A stretch of DNA of 7,341 nucleotides, from NCBI GenBank assembly GCA_024640585.1, contig JAHEEQ010000136.1, forward strand, positions 1 through 7,341. Direction: 5' to 3'. Under the pieces are notes generated by a model. That model saw only the letters and a program-made list of their open reading frames with translations. It was not told the origin of the DNA and ran no database searches. Positions 1 to 7,216 of this stretch are shown here, piece after piece. Position numbers and translations under genes: made by a program. How positions within the stretch are numbered: the first letter of the stretch is position 1; each line of letters opens with the position of its first letter. Origin of the DNA: Micrococcales bacterium (lineage in GTDB: Bacteria > Actinomycetota > Actinomycetes > S36-B12 > UBA5976).

Positions 1-829
1 AACCGTTGTCTTGGAAAAGTGGTTTTGGCATGAAAGTAACTGTTTTTCCAGCTTCCCATGCTGTGTTCTTGATGACGTACTTAAACAACATAACTTCATC
101 TGCAGCATTCATCAAAGTGTTAAATGTGTAGTTGATTTCCATTTGTCCTGCAGTACCAACTTCGTGGTGTGAACGTTCAACTTCAAGACCAACTTCTGCC
201 AACTTAACAACCATTTGGTCGCGAAGATCTGCATATTGGTCAACTGGAGAAACTGGGAAATAACCACCTTTGAAACGAGTTTTGTAGCCGCGGTTTCGAG
301 AACCGTCATCTTCGTATTCGTTTCCAGTGTTCCAAGCGCCTTCAATTGAATCAACTTCGTAAACGCTTGTATTTGGTCCAGTCTTGAAACGTGCAGAATC
401 AAACATGTAGAACTCTGCTTCTGGGCCGAAGAAAACTGTGTCAGCAATGCCGGTTGACTTCAAGTAAGCCTCAGCTTTAGCTGCAACACCACGTGGGTCA
501 CGGCTGTAAGGGGCATTTGTGTATGGGTCAACTACAGAGAAATTCACTACAAGTGTTTTTTCTTTGCGGAATGGATCAACAAATGCAGAAGCAACATCTG
601 GAATTAGTTTCATATCTGATTCATTGATTGACTGGAAACCACGAATTGAAGATCCATCAAACATGAATCCGTCTTCAAATGATTTTTCATCAAATGCTGC
701 GGCTGGCACATTGAAGTGCTGCATTACACCTGGTAGATCGCAAAAACGAACGTCAATGAAAACGATTTTTTCGTCTTTGATGAACTTCAGGATTTCCGCT
801 GCGTTCTTGAACATTGCTGCTCTAGACAT
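1..829 (-). CDS. glnA: Glutamine synthetase type I, N-terminal part (cut by window edge)
   Basis: Ligates ammonium to glutamate with ATP to give glutamine; a cytoplasmic dodecamer in this family and the main entry of nitrogen. The 276 codons present (of about 470 usual) cover the N-terminal beta-grasp domain (about residues 15-100, with FDGSSIRGF near 57-65) and the start of the catalytic domain. Family metal/substrate residues are in place: GPEAEF (E137, E139) and [14 protein letters not shown] (E223, E231), followed by NTAW and [10 protein letters not shown]. The start ATG at 827-829 has a GGAG ribosome site 7 bases upstream and gives the standard N-terminus. The insert around residues 150-185 with NRGY resembles the GSI-beta form of Actinobacteria, which is normally adenylylated on a C-terminal tyrosine lying outside this window. 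It is on the same strand as the lipB-lipA-DUF4191 cluster, 152 bases downstream, so it may have its own promoter or receive read-through. Assignment is very secure. Confidence 0.97.
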   Translation of the reverse strand, partial: MSRAAMFKNAAEILKFIKDEKIVFIDVRFCDLPGVMQHFNVPAAAFDEKSFEDGFMFDGSSIRGFQSINESDMKLIPDVASAFVDPFRKEKTLVVNFSVVDPYTNAPYSRDPRGVAAKAEAYLKSTGIADTVFFGPEAEFYMFDSARFKTGPNTSVYEVDSIEGAWNTGNEYEDDGSRNRGYKTRFKGGYFPVSPVDQYADLRDQMVVKLAEVGLEVERSHHEVGTAGQMEINYTFNTLMNAADEVMLFKYVIKNTAWEAGKTVTFMPKPLFQDNG

Positions 830-981
830 TTTGGCTCCATCTGACCGAGTAGGGGTAAACATGGGTTTTAACCCAAGTCGACCGTGACTGATTTTTTCCG
901 AATTTCGGATAGGTGAAACTTAGGGGAAAAGCGTTGCCGTTTGGTATCCCTATTGTTTCGCGGGTGTTAAGTTTTTAGAGG
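830..981 (-). promoter_or_regulatory. glnA leader / intergenic region with two dyads
   Basis: No gene is seen in this 152-base spacer between the DUF4191 stop and the glnA start. Two inverted repeats lie in it: TGGGTT-TT-AACCCA at 862-875 and TCCGAA-T-TTCGGA at 897-909, about 34 bases apart centre to centre. The first could fold as a 5-bp stem with a 4-base loop in glnA mRNA; the second has too short a centre for a hairpin and looks more like a dimeric-protein operator. A glnA promoter probably lies here, but I could not pick convincing -35/-10 boxes. The actinobacterial GlnR consensus (GTnAC repeats) was not found. Control of glnA by these dyads is inference. Confidence 0.35.
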
Positions 982-1641
982 TTATCGGCGCGGAACCCGC
1001 ATGCCCTTTGGCATCGGTCCCTTTGGGATTGGAAGTGAGCCGCCAGCTGCGGCATCAAGTTTGCGACGAAGTTCTGTAACTTCTGCCGGACGCAATACCT
1101 TTGGCAATTTGCGCACAGTCGCAGTCAACTTTGGCATTGGAGTTTGGCCTTCACCGCGTCCGACCCAGATTTCTGTGATTGGAGTTTCGCCAACCCAGCG
1201 GGCTGCCTTTTGCTTGGCAACCGCTGCGATCTGGCTTCCAGGCTTTGCTTCGATGATGAGAATCACGCCAGGACGACCAACTAGTCGGTGGACGATTTCT
1301 TGATTCTTGTTTATTTCCACTGCAGGAGTGGTGAACCAGCCGCCCTTAAGCGTGGTCAAAACTTGCGCAGCAGCTCCCGGGACACCTTCAACGCTCTGGT
1401 AGGCAGCTTTTTCAGCCTTCTTCCCGAATACCAACAAAGTGAGCATGACTGCCCAAACTACTGCGGTGAACCTAAGAATGATGCCAAGAGCGCCTGTTAA
1501 TGCGGTTCCAAGTCCAAAAACAACTGCGAATGAGCCAATAAGGGTCAGAGGCAATAGCCAGGTGATACTCGAGTCTATTTGCTTGGTGAATTTATAAGAC
1601 TCGGCAATTTGCGAGATCCAATTAGGTGTTTTTAATGCCAC
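982..1641 (-). CDS. DUF4191 family membrane protein
   Basis: 219-residue protein of the actinobacterial DUF4191 family; its molecular function is not known. An N-terminal amphipathic stretch (residues about 7-25) precedes two predicted membrane helices (about 27-47 and 52-72), then a conserved YQSVEGVPGAAAQVL segment (81-95), a GW pair at 101-102, and a soluble, probably cytoplasmic, domain containing GRPGVILI. The tail is rich in Pro, Lys and Arg (residues about 190-219). The start is GTG at 1639-1641, 21 bases after the lipA stop, with no clear ribosome-binding site, so translation may depend on coupling to lipA. The same gene follows lipA in mycobacteria (Rv2219), which supports both family and operon assignment. 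A small RDD-domain gene that follows it in mycobacteria is absent here. Confidence 0.9.
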   Translation of the reverse strand: MALKTPNWISQIAESYKFTKQIDSSITWLLPLTLIGSFAVVFGLGTALTGALGIILRFTAVVWAVMLTLLVFGKKAEKAAYQSVEGVPGAAAQVLTTLKGGWFTTPAVEINKNQEIVHRLVGRPGVILIIEAKPGSQIAAVAKQKAARWVGETPITEIWVGRGEGQTPMPKLTATVRKLPKVLRPAEVTELRRKLDAAAGGSLPIPKGPMPKGMRVPRR

Positions 1642-1662
1642 AGCGGCAGGGTAGTGCAGAGG

Positions 1663-2604
1663 CTAAACAACCGTAATAGCGGCTTGGCCACCACTGGCTT
1701 TTGCCTCAATCGCTTGCTTATGTAGCTTTCCGGCTCGATAGGAAGAACGAACCAACGGACCTGACATCACGCCCAAGAATCCGACTTCTTTTGCAAAATC
1801 CGCCAAAGCTACGAACTCTTCAGGTTTTACCCATCGAGTCACTGGATGATGACGCTCAGAAGGTCGCAGGTATTGCGTAATTGTGATTAAGTCGCAACCA
1901 GCGTTACGTAAATCGATCAATGCTTGCTGAACTTCTTCAATTTCTTCGCCCATTCCAAGAATCAAGTTCGACTTTGTAACAAGTCCGGCATTTTGTGCTT
2001 GAGTAATTACATCGAGTGAACGTTCGTATCTAAACGCGGGGCGAATGCGTTTGAAAATTCTTGGAACTGTTTCAAGATTGTGTGCAAGAACTTCAGGTCG
2101 AGCTGAAAAAACTTCTTTCAATAAATCTGGATTTGCGCTGAAGTCTGGAATCAAAACCTCAACACCACAATCTGGAAGCGCATTATGAATTGCACGAACA
2201 GTTTCGGCGTAAAGCCAGGCGCCTTCATCTTCCAAATCATCACGAGCGACGCCGGTAACGGTTGCGTACTTCAATCCCATTTCGACCACAGATTGCGCCA
2301 CACGTCGCGGTTCGTCACGATCTAGTGGTTCTGGTTTGCCAGTATCAATCTGGCAGAAGTCACATCGACGCGTGCATTGCGCACCACCGATTAGGAAAGT
2401 CGCTTCGCGGTCTTCCCAGCATTCATAAATATTTGGGCAACCCGCTTCTTGGCAAACAGTATGCAAACCTTGGGAACTTACGCGTTCTCGAATTTCAAGA
2501 AATTGCGGACCAGTTCGGACGCGAGTCTTGATCCATTCTGGTTTCTTCTCGATTGGAACTTCGGCATTGCGAGCTTCAATTCGAATCATTTTGCGTTCAG
2601 TCAC
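1663..2604 (-). CDS. lipA: Lipoyl synthase (radical SAM)
   Basis: Inserts two sulfur atoms at C6 and C8 of protein-bound octanoyl chains to make lipoyl cofactor, using S-adenosylmethionine radicals and a sacrificial auxiliary 4Fe-4S cluster. The 313 residues match the family length. The auxiliary-cluster cysteines C51, C56, C62 (CX4CX5C) and radical-SAM cysteines C77, C81, C84 (CX3CX2C) are present, as is the C-terminal RSSYR motif (286-290), a serine of which ligands the auxiliary cluster. The GTG start at 2602-2604 overlaps the lipB stop within GTGACTGA and is preceded by an AAGG ribosome site 7 bases upstream, which lies inside lipB. An in-frame ATG five codons later is a less likely start because it lacks this spacing. 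The overlap points to translational coupling with lipB. Identification is very secure. Confidence 0.98.
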   Translation of the reverse strand: MTERKMIRIEARNAEVPIEKKPEWIKTRVRTGPQFLEIRERVSSQGLHTVCQEAGCPNIYECWEDREATFLIGGAQCTRRCDFCQIDTGKPEPLDRDEPRRVAQSVVEMGLKYATVTGVARDDLEDEGAWLYAETVRAIHNALPDCGVEVLIPDFSANPDLLKEVFSARPEVLAHNLETVPRIFKRIRPAFRYERSLDVITQAQNAGLVTKSNLILGMGEEIEEVQQALIDLRNAGCDLITITQYLRPSERHHPVTRWVKPEEFVALADFAKEVGFLGVMSGPLVRSSYRAGKLHKQAIEAKASGGQAAITVV

Positions 2605-3253
2605 AAACCCACCTTACGAGATTTTTTGTAAGTTCGTTTACAACTTGATTTCTAACATCACTGATTGTGACTTCGCGCCCAATTTCAGCGGAGATACTTG
2701 TTACGCCTGCATCGTTTATTCCGCAAGGAACAATTCGTGAATACGCTGTTAGATCGCAATTGCAATTGAGTGCAAAGCCGTGCATGGTCACACCTTTTGC
2801 AATGCGCACACCAATCGCAGCGATTTTTCTTTCGGGACCCTTGGTATCGGCTGGAACCCAAACACCGGTCCGGTCTTCAACGCGTTTTGTTTCAATCCCG
2901 AAAGACTTGCAGAGATCCATGATTGATTGTTCGAGGATATGCACGTAATCCATCACGTCAAAAGGGTTTGGCAATTTCACAATCGGATAGCCAACTAGTT
3001 GGCCAGGTCCGTGCCATGTGATTCGACCACCTCGATCTACCTCAATCACTTTCGAACCATCCGAAGGAAGATCGGTTGGTTGGGTGCGCTTTCCGGCAGT
3101 GAAGACATCCTCATGTTCAACCAGAATTAAACTGCTAGGACGAGTACCTGCAACTATTTCGGAGTGAATTTGGCGTTGGAAATCCCAAGTTGGTTGATAT
3201 TCGCTAAGTCCGCCAAGCTGGTCGATGACCTCAATATTGGCGGTGGTTGTCAT
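2597..3253 (-). CDS. lipB: Octanoyltransferase (lipoyl(octanoyl) transferase)
   Basis: Moves octanoyl from acyl-carrier protein to the lipoyl-domain lysine of 2-oxoacid dehydrogenases and the glycine cleavage H protein, the first step of endogenous lipoate synthesis. It has 218 residues, normal for the family. Visible motifs are [17 protein letters not shown] (74-90), RKIAAIGVR with the catalytic lysine K143, HGFALNC (158-164), and IVPCGI with the nucleophile C177; these correspond closely to the K142/C176 dyad known from M. tuberculosis LipB. The start ATG at 3251-3253 has no ribosome-binding site, but TACGAT lies 7 bases upstream, as expected for a leaderless transcript. It is the first gene of the lipB-lipA-DUF4191 cluster and is divergent from the MMPL transporter. 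Confidence 0.97.
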   Translation of the reverse strand: MTTTANIEVIDQLGGLSEYQPTWDFQRQIHSEIVAGTRPSSLILVEHEDVFTAGKRTQPTDLPSDGSKVIEVDRGGRITWHGPGQLVGYPIVKLPNPFDVMDYVHILEQSIMDLCKSFGIETKRVEDRTGVWVPADTKGPERKIAAIGVRIAKGVTMHGFALNCNCDLTAYSRIVPCGINDAGVTSISAEIGREVTISDVRNQVVNELTKNLVRWVCD

Positions 3254-3289
3254 TCGGCAAATCGTACTCGTATGAGCATTTTCTGCCGT
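3254..3289 (-). promoter_or_regulatory. Candidate leaderless promoter of lipB
   Basis: On the minus strand the hexamer TACGAT (3261-3266) fits the actinobacterial -10 pattern TAnnnT and ends 7 bases before the lipB ATG. Transcription would therefore begin at or within a base of the start codon. A weak -35-like ACGGCA (3284-3289) sits 17 bases further upstream. The lack of a Shine-Dalgarno sequence supports a leaderless mRNA, which is common in Actinobacteria. This is pattern-based inference. Confidence 0.45.
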
Positions 3290-3319
3290 TTAGCACAAAA
3301 TTAATGGGTAACTTATGCT
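3290..3319 (+). promoter_or_regulatory. Candidate promoter of the MMPL transporter gene
   Basis: TTAGCA (3290-3295) and TATGCT (3314-3319) are separated by 18 bases and resemble -35 and -10 boxes. The predicted mRNA start, near 3326, would leave a leader of roughly 34 bases carrying the AAAGG ribosome site at 3344-3348. The -35 box would sit directly against the candidate lipB -35, making a back-to-back divergent promoter pair. Moderate to weak support. Confidence 0.35.
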
Positions 3320-3359
3320 CCGCTCTACTTATTAAATGAACTGAAAGGCTGTGGATTTC

Positions 3360-5624
3360 ATGTCCCAACCCCGTCGTCCAAAATTCCTTGCCCTCTCGCT
3401 GGCCATCGCAATTGCGTGGTTCGCAGTTGGTGGAGTACTCGGTCCAATTAGCGGCAAACTGTCAGAAGTGCAGACCAACTCCAACTCGGAATTCTTGCCT
3501 GCGAATAGCGAAACAACGGTGGTTTCTGCAAAGCTCGAAAAGTTTTCAGCAAGAGCTGGCGCTGGCGATGTAGTGCCAATGACAATTGTTTTTGAACGCA
3601 CTGGAAAACCATTTAGTGCAGCTGACCAGCCTGCAATCGCAGAGTTAACCCAGAAAATTCTTGCACTAGAACTTGTAGATAAATATGTGGCTAAGGTAAA
3701 TGTAGCTGGAATGGATTACCCAAGTATTTTTCCAGCTACACCAGACCAATTTGCAATGGCAATCAGTCCAGATGGTGAAGCTTTTGTTCTAAACATAAAT
3801 TTCGATTCTGTGAAATTGGTGGATGGCGCAGGTGCTTTCAAAGTTATTGACAAACTTGTTGACAAAACTCAAGCACTTGTTGATCAAAGTGCACTCAATG
3901 CTGATGGCTATGTAACAGGCGCCGTCGGAATTTTTGCCGAATTTGCCAAAGCGTTTGCTGGAATCGACACCCAATTGCTTTTGACAACTCTGTTAGTTGT
4001 TGCACTGATTTTGATTGTTGTTTACCGAAGTCCAGTGCTTTGGATAATTCCATTGTTGTCTGCACTGTTTTCGCTAACTCTTGCATCTGGCTTGGTTTAT
4101 TACCTTGCTCTAAATGACATCATCAAACTAAATGGTCAAAGTCAAGGTATTTTGTCAGTTCTTGTACTTGGTGCATCAACTGACTACGCGCTGCTTTTGA
4201 TTAGCCGTTATCGCGAAGAACTTCGCCACGATGAAGACAAATACCATGCAATGAAAGCCGCTTGGCTTGGCTCTTGGGAACCAATCGCGGCAAGTGCTGG
4301 AACAGTTGCGGTTGGTTTGCTTTGCCTTCAACTTTCAGAACTGAAGAGCAATGCAGGTCTTGGTCCTGTTGGCGCGGTTGGTGTGATTGCAGCACTTGTT
4401 GTCACGTTAACTTTCTTGCCAGCAATTATGTTGATACCTAGTATTTTGTTTTTCCCATTCCTACCTTTTCTCGGTTTGATTCGATTCTTTGTTGAAAGAA
4501 AAGGGAAGAAGTGGCCAATCGAATCTGGCCGTTGGATCTTCTGGCCATTTATTCCGCACTTTGGATCTGAAATCGTTGAGATTAAAGGTCTTTGGGGCAA
4601 AGTTGCACGCTTTGTTGGGCGCAATGCTCGAAAAGCGTGGATCGCATCCACAGCAATCTTGCTCGTAATGGCATACGGAATCACCACACTTCAAGCTGAA
4701 GGTGTTTCAAACGTAGACGTGTTCACAAACCGTGACGCAAAACCAATTGTCGGTATTCAAGTTCTAGAAAATCATGATTTAGTTCCACCATCAGTTGATG
4801 CAACAGTTGTAACAAACGCTGCAAGTATTGATGAAGTGAAGCGCGTGATTGATGGATCACTAGGTGTAGCTGAATCAACTCCTCGTTTTGAGGTGACTGA
4901 TACTGGACCTGTGCCACTTGTCGTTGATGGCGTTGCGGCAATTGACGTAACATTTAAAGCAACTGAAGATGATTCCGTTGTCCAAAATTATGTTAAGAAA
5001 CTTCGCGAAGCGGTTCATGAAGTTGATGGCGCAGATGCATTAGTTGGTGGAAATGCTCCAGCTAACTTTGACGTACAAGAAGCTTCTCGACGAGATCGAG
5101 CAATCATCATTCCAGTTATTTTGGTTGTGATTACTCTCATCTTGATGTTGTTGCTTCGCTCAATCTTGGCACCAATATTGTTGATTGGAACTGTTGTTCT
5201 TTCATTTGGTGCAACAATGGGTGTGAGTGCATTTGTATTCAACAATATCTTCAATTTCCCAGGTGCTGATGCGTCTTATCCACTGTTCTCATTTGTGTTC
5301 TTGGTGGCGTTGGGCATCGACTACAACATCTTCTTGATGACTCGAGTGCGTGAAGAAAGTATCAAGCTCGGAACTCATGAAGGTATTTTGAAGGCGTTGG
5401 CTGTGACAGGCGGAGTAATCACAAGCGCGGGAATCATCTTGGCTGCAACATTTGCGGTTCTCGGAATCCTGCCACTGGTGTTCTTGGCAGAGCTTGGCTT
5501 CGCGGTTGCGTTTGGCGTATTGCTAGACACAATGCTGGTTCGCTCAATCTTGGTGCCGGCTTTGTCCCATGACATCGGCAAGAAGATTTGGTGGCCAAGT
5601 AAATTGGCCAAAGCCAACGACTAA
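3360..5624 (+). CDS. MMPL/RND family membrane transporter
   Basis: Proton-driven exporter of the MMPL branch of the RND superfamily; in Actinobacteria such proteins export lipids, peptides or drugs, and the substrate here cannot be told. At 754 residues it is full length, with the typical duplicated plan: TM1 (about 9-29), an extracytoplasmic loop (31-200), five helices (about 204-365), a cytoplasmic basic linker (about 375-425), TM7 (428-445), a second loop (446-578) and five helices (about 581-740). The Asp-Tyr pairs that relay protons occur in both halves: D275-Y276 in GASTDYALLLISRYREEL and D654-Y655 in LGIDYNIFLMTRVREES. The ATG at 3360 was preferred over an in-frame GTG at 3351 because AAAGG (3344-3348) lies 11 bases before ATG but only 2 before GTG. 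It is alone in its direction and ends 3 bases from the convergent peptidase E gene. No periplasmic adaptor or outer-membrane partner is seen, as expected for this branch. Confidence 0.93.
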   Translation: MSQPRRPKFLALSLAIAIAWFAVGGVLGPISGKLSEVQTNSNSEFLPANSETTVVSAKLEKFSARAGAGDVVPMTIVFERTGKPFSAADQPAIAELTQKILALELVDKYVAKVNVAGMDYPSIFPATPDQFAMAISPDGEAFVLNINFDSVKLVDGAGAFKVIDKLVDKTQALVDQSALNADGYVTGAVGIFAEFAKAFAGIDTQLLLTTLLVVALILIVVYRSPVLWIIPLLSALFSLTLASGLVYYLALNDIIKLNGQSQGILSVLVLGASTDYALLLISRYREELRHDEDKYHAMKAAWLGSWEPIAASAGTVAVGLLCLQLSELKSNAGLGPVGAVGVIAALVVTLTFLPAIMLIPSILFFPFLPFLGLIRFFVERKGKKWPIESGRWIFWPFIPHFGSEIVEIKGLWGKVARFVGRNARKAWIASTAILLVMAYGITTLQAEGVSNVDVFTNRDAKPIVGIQVLENHDLVPPSVDATVVTNAASIDEVKRVIDGSLGVAESTPRFEVTDTGPVPLVVDGVAAIDVTFKATEDDSVVQNYVKKLREAVHEVDGADALVGGNAPANFDVQEASRRDRAIIIPVILVVITLILMLLLRSILAPILLIGTVVLSFGATMGVSAFVFNNIFNFPGADASYPLFSFVFLVALGIDYNIFLMTRVREESIKLGTHEGILKALAVTGGVITSAGIILAATFAVLGILPLVFLAELGFAVAFGVLLDTMLVRSILVPALSHDIGKKIWWPSKLAKAND

Positions 5625-5627
5625 CAA

Positions 5628-6362
5628 CTAGTTGAGGAGACCCGGCGCAAGTCGGGTCTCTTTCACTTTGTCTCCGTCTTTTTCGATTTTATATGCCGCA
5701 GGACTCGAATCTGTTTCTTCTGTTTCAAGGTCACTGATAACTTCAAAAGGTTCACCGTTTTTGTAAAGCAGACCGATGCGATCATCGGTTGCAAAAGAAG
5801 TTGGCAAAACTGCATCTTGGACGGTTTTTTGAAGCAGTGGACGGCGCTGAGCCTCTGAGTCGTAATGAACACCCGCTCCGTATTTGATGATGCCAAGACC
5901 ATTATTGATTATTTCGAGTTTGGGTCCGAAAGAATCGGTTGGACCGCCAACATGCCAGCAAATTGAGCCGGCAGAAACACCTGCCAGAATTGCACCGCGT
6001 TCATAAGCTTTTTTCATTTCCACATCTACGCCGTGCAATTGCCAAATGGCCAATAGGTTTGCAACTGAACCTCCGCCGACCCAAATTACATCTGCTGCGC
6101 CAATGCTTTCTTCGACAGGCTCCGTTGGTTGGGTGAAAAGCGCCAAATGGTTTGCATTTACGCCAAGGGAACTAACGGCTTGATATGAAGAGTTTAGGTA
6201 AGTTGGACTGTCACCACTTGCCGTCATCACAAACAAGACATTTGGACGCTCTTTGCCACAAATTTCAATAGCTTTCAAGAAGTTCTTACCAGGTTTTAGA
6301 ACTCCCCAGCGATCTGTTGGCACAAATCCTGCAGAGGTTGCGAGAACGAATTTATCAACCAC
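5628..6362 (-). CDS. Peptidase E-like hydrolase (family S51)
   Basis: 244-residue cytoplasmic protein with the class I glutamine-amidotransferase-like fold of family S51, whose known members are Asp-X dipeptidases and cyanophycinase. The nucleophile elbow is GVSAGS (128-133, Ser130), followed by CWHVGG and TDSFGP (142-147); the likely catalytic histidine is in GVHYDSE (His166). An upstream strand-turn motif DVIWVGGGSVANLL (91-104) is also typical. The set matches the actinobacterial peptidase E branch along its whole length. The GTG start at 6360-6362 has an AGGA ribosome site with 6-base spacing that overlaps the stop codon of the upstream FAD gene, so the two are co-transcribed and probably coupled. 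The last codons double as the MMPL terminator hairpin. The true substrate is unknown. Confidence 0.9.
   Translation of the reverse strand: MVDKFVLATSAGFVPTDRWGVLKPGKNFLKAIEICGKERPNVLFVMTASGDSPTYLNSSYQAVSSLGVNANHLALFTQPTEPVEESIGAADVIWVGGGSVANLLAIWQLHGVDVEMKKAYERGAILAGVSAGSICWHVGGPTDSFGPKLEIINNGLGIIKYGAGVHYDSEAQRRPLLQKTVQDAVLPTSFATDDRIGLLYKNGEPFEVISDLETEETDSSPAAYKIEKDGDKVKETRLAPGLLN
5637..5663 (+). terminator. Rho-independent-type terminator of the MMPL gene, inside the convergent gene
   Basis: GAGACCCGGC (5637-5646) pairs with GTCGGGTCTC (5651-5660) to form a 10-bp stem with one G-T wobble and a GCAA (GNRA) loop, followed by TTTC and a moderately T-rich stretch. It begins 13 bases after the MMPL stop. 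The hairpin lies wholly within the last codons of the peptidase E gene, which runs the other way. On the minus strand no T-run follows the stem, so it should act mainly in the plus direction. A perfect 10-base palindrome, CAACTAGTTG (5625-5634), precedes it and contains the peptidase stop codon. Confidence 0.75.
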
Positions 6363-6370
6363 GAATTTTC

Positions 6371-7216
6371 CTAACGAGTTTTGGCGATGATTGTTTGCGC
6401 TACTTTTTGTCCGCTTTCAATCGCGCCGTTTATTGATGGGGTAGTGAAGGTGTCGCCAGCAACGTAAATGTTTGAACGGACTTCGAAATCAGAAAGCTGA
6501 ATTAATGGTACATTTGAAATGGGCAAAGCTTTTTCGATAGCAAAAACATCTACTAATTCGAAATCTTTCGTATCCACTTCATAAATGTGTGCAAGTTGGG
6601 CGCGCACTTCATATTCGCGGCTTGTCGAAGTGTCAATCCCAAGAGTCGAGGTTGAGATTAGATGGCGACCAGCAGGCGCATACGAAGCAGCTGCATGCGA
6701 GATTGGCACACTGTTTATTACAGGTCCGCGTTTGGCCGAATCAACATGCAAGAGTGCTTTTCCGTCCGCCAAATGTTCACGCGCCATGTTGGTGCTGTGA
6801 TACCAAGTGGTGACACTTCTCCAGCCGCGAGATTGGGTTCCGAGCCATGCAGCGGTTGTGTCTTGATCTGTCGCAACAATGATGTGTTTTGCGCTTAGTA
6901 CTCCGACATCGGTTTTCACACTTTGACCATCAAGTCCATGCGCCCAGGTACCGAGTAGAAGTGAATCGGTAGGCAATTGGTTTGCCAGATGCTCAGCGAT
7001 AGATGCCATGCCGTTTGCTGGAACTGTCGGATTACCTTTCAAGAAGTATTTCAAGACAAAATCCAAAAATCTGCGCGAACTACTTAGGTCAGGTTCGAGG
7101 AAGACACCTGTTAAAAATGGTTGAAGAGTCTTGTCAATGAACTCATCACTTAAATGTGCAGTTTTTAGTGCAGTGCGGGCATCTGTGTCGAAAAGATTTG
7201 GATTAGTTTCATTCAA
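6371..7216 (-). CDS. FAD-dependent amine-oxidase/phytoene-desaturase-like protein, C-terminal part, probably frameshifted
   Basis: This 281-codon frame resembles the central and C-terminal parts of flavin amine-oxidase-fold proteins (Pfam Amino_oxidase type). Visible are the segment FIDKTLQPFLTGVFL (26-40), VPANGM (65-70), an IIVAT strand (112-116), and the C-terminal FAD-binding motif AGDTFTTPSINGAIESG (253-269). The N-terminal GxGxxG dinucleotide-binding motif is missing, so this frame alone should not bind FAD normally. Its only available start is TTG at 7214-7216, just after an in-frame TAG, with no ribosome site. Sequence belonging to the same family continues upstream in another frame (7213-7341), so a single-base deletion is the likeliest explanation. 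About 420 residues would be expected for the intact protein. The stop is 8 bases from the peptidase E start, so the genes form an operon. The substrate is unknown. Confidence 0.8.
   Translation of the reverse strand: MNETNPNLFDTDARTALKTAHLSDEFIDKTLQPFLTGVFLEPDLSSSRRFLDFVLKYFLKGNPTVPANGMASIAEHLANQLPTDSLLLGTWAHGLDGQSVKTDVGVLSAKHIIVATDQDTTAAWLGTQSRGWRSVTTWYHSTNMAREHLADGKALLHVDSAKRGPVINSVPISHAAASYAPAGRHLISTSTLGIDTSTSREYEVRAQLAHIYEVDTKDFELVDVFAIEKALPISNVPLIQLSDFEVRSNIYVAGDTFTTPSINGAIESGQKVAQTIIAKTR

Noticed and set aside
112..447. 111-codon alternative frame on the minus strand
   Set aside because: It lies inside glnA in another frame; the glnA frame has all family motifs through this stretch.
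519..887. 122-codon open frame on the plus strand
   Set aside because: It runs antisense to glnA and its leader. The minus strand encodes a well-conserved glutamine synthetase, and the plus-strand product shows no recognisable motif or ribosome site.
830..981. Glutamine riboswitch or GlnR site upstream of glnA
   Set aside because: No conserved glnA-RNA core or GTnAC repeat pair could be found; only two short dyads are visible.
1001..1303. 100-codon plus-strand frame opposite the DUF4191 gene
   Set aside because: Shadow of the real gene; the MPFGIGPFGIG start is just the antisense of the Pro/Gly/Lys-rich C-terminal tail of that protein.
3351..3359. GTG start for the MMPL transporter, three codons upstream
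   Set aside because: The only ribosome-like site (AAAGG, 3344-3348) would be 2 bases from GTG, which is too close; the ATG at 3360 is the better choice, though the 11-base spacing is somewhat long.
4328..4687. 119-codon minus-strand frame within the transporter gene
   Set aside because: It is antisense to conserved membrane helices of the MMPL protein and has low-complexity composition without features of its own.
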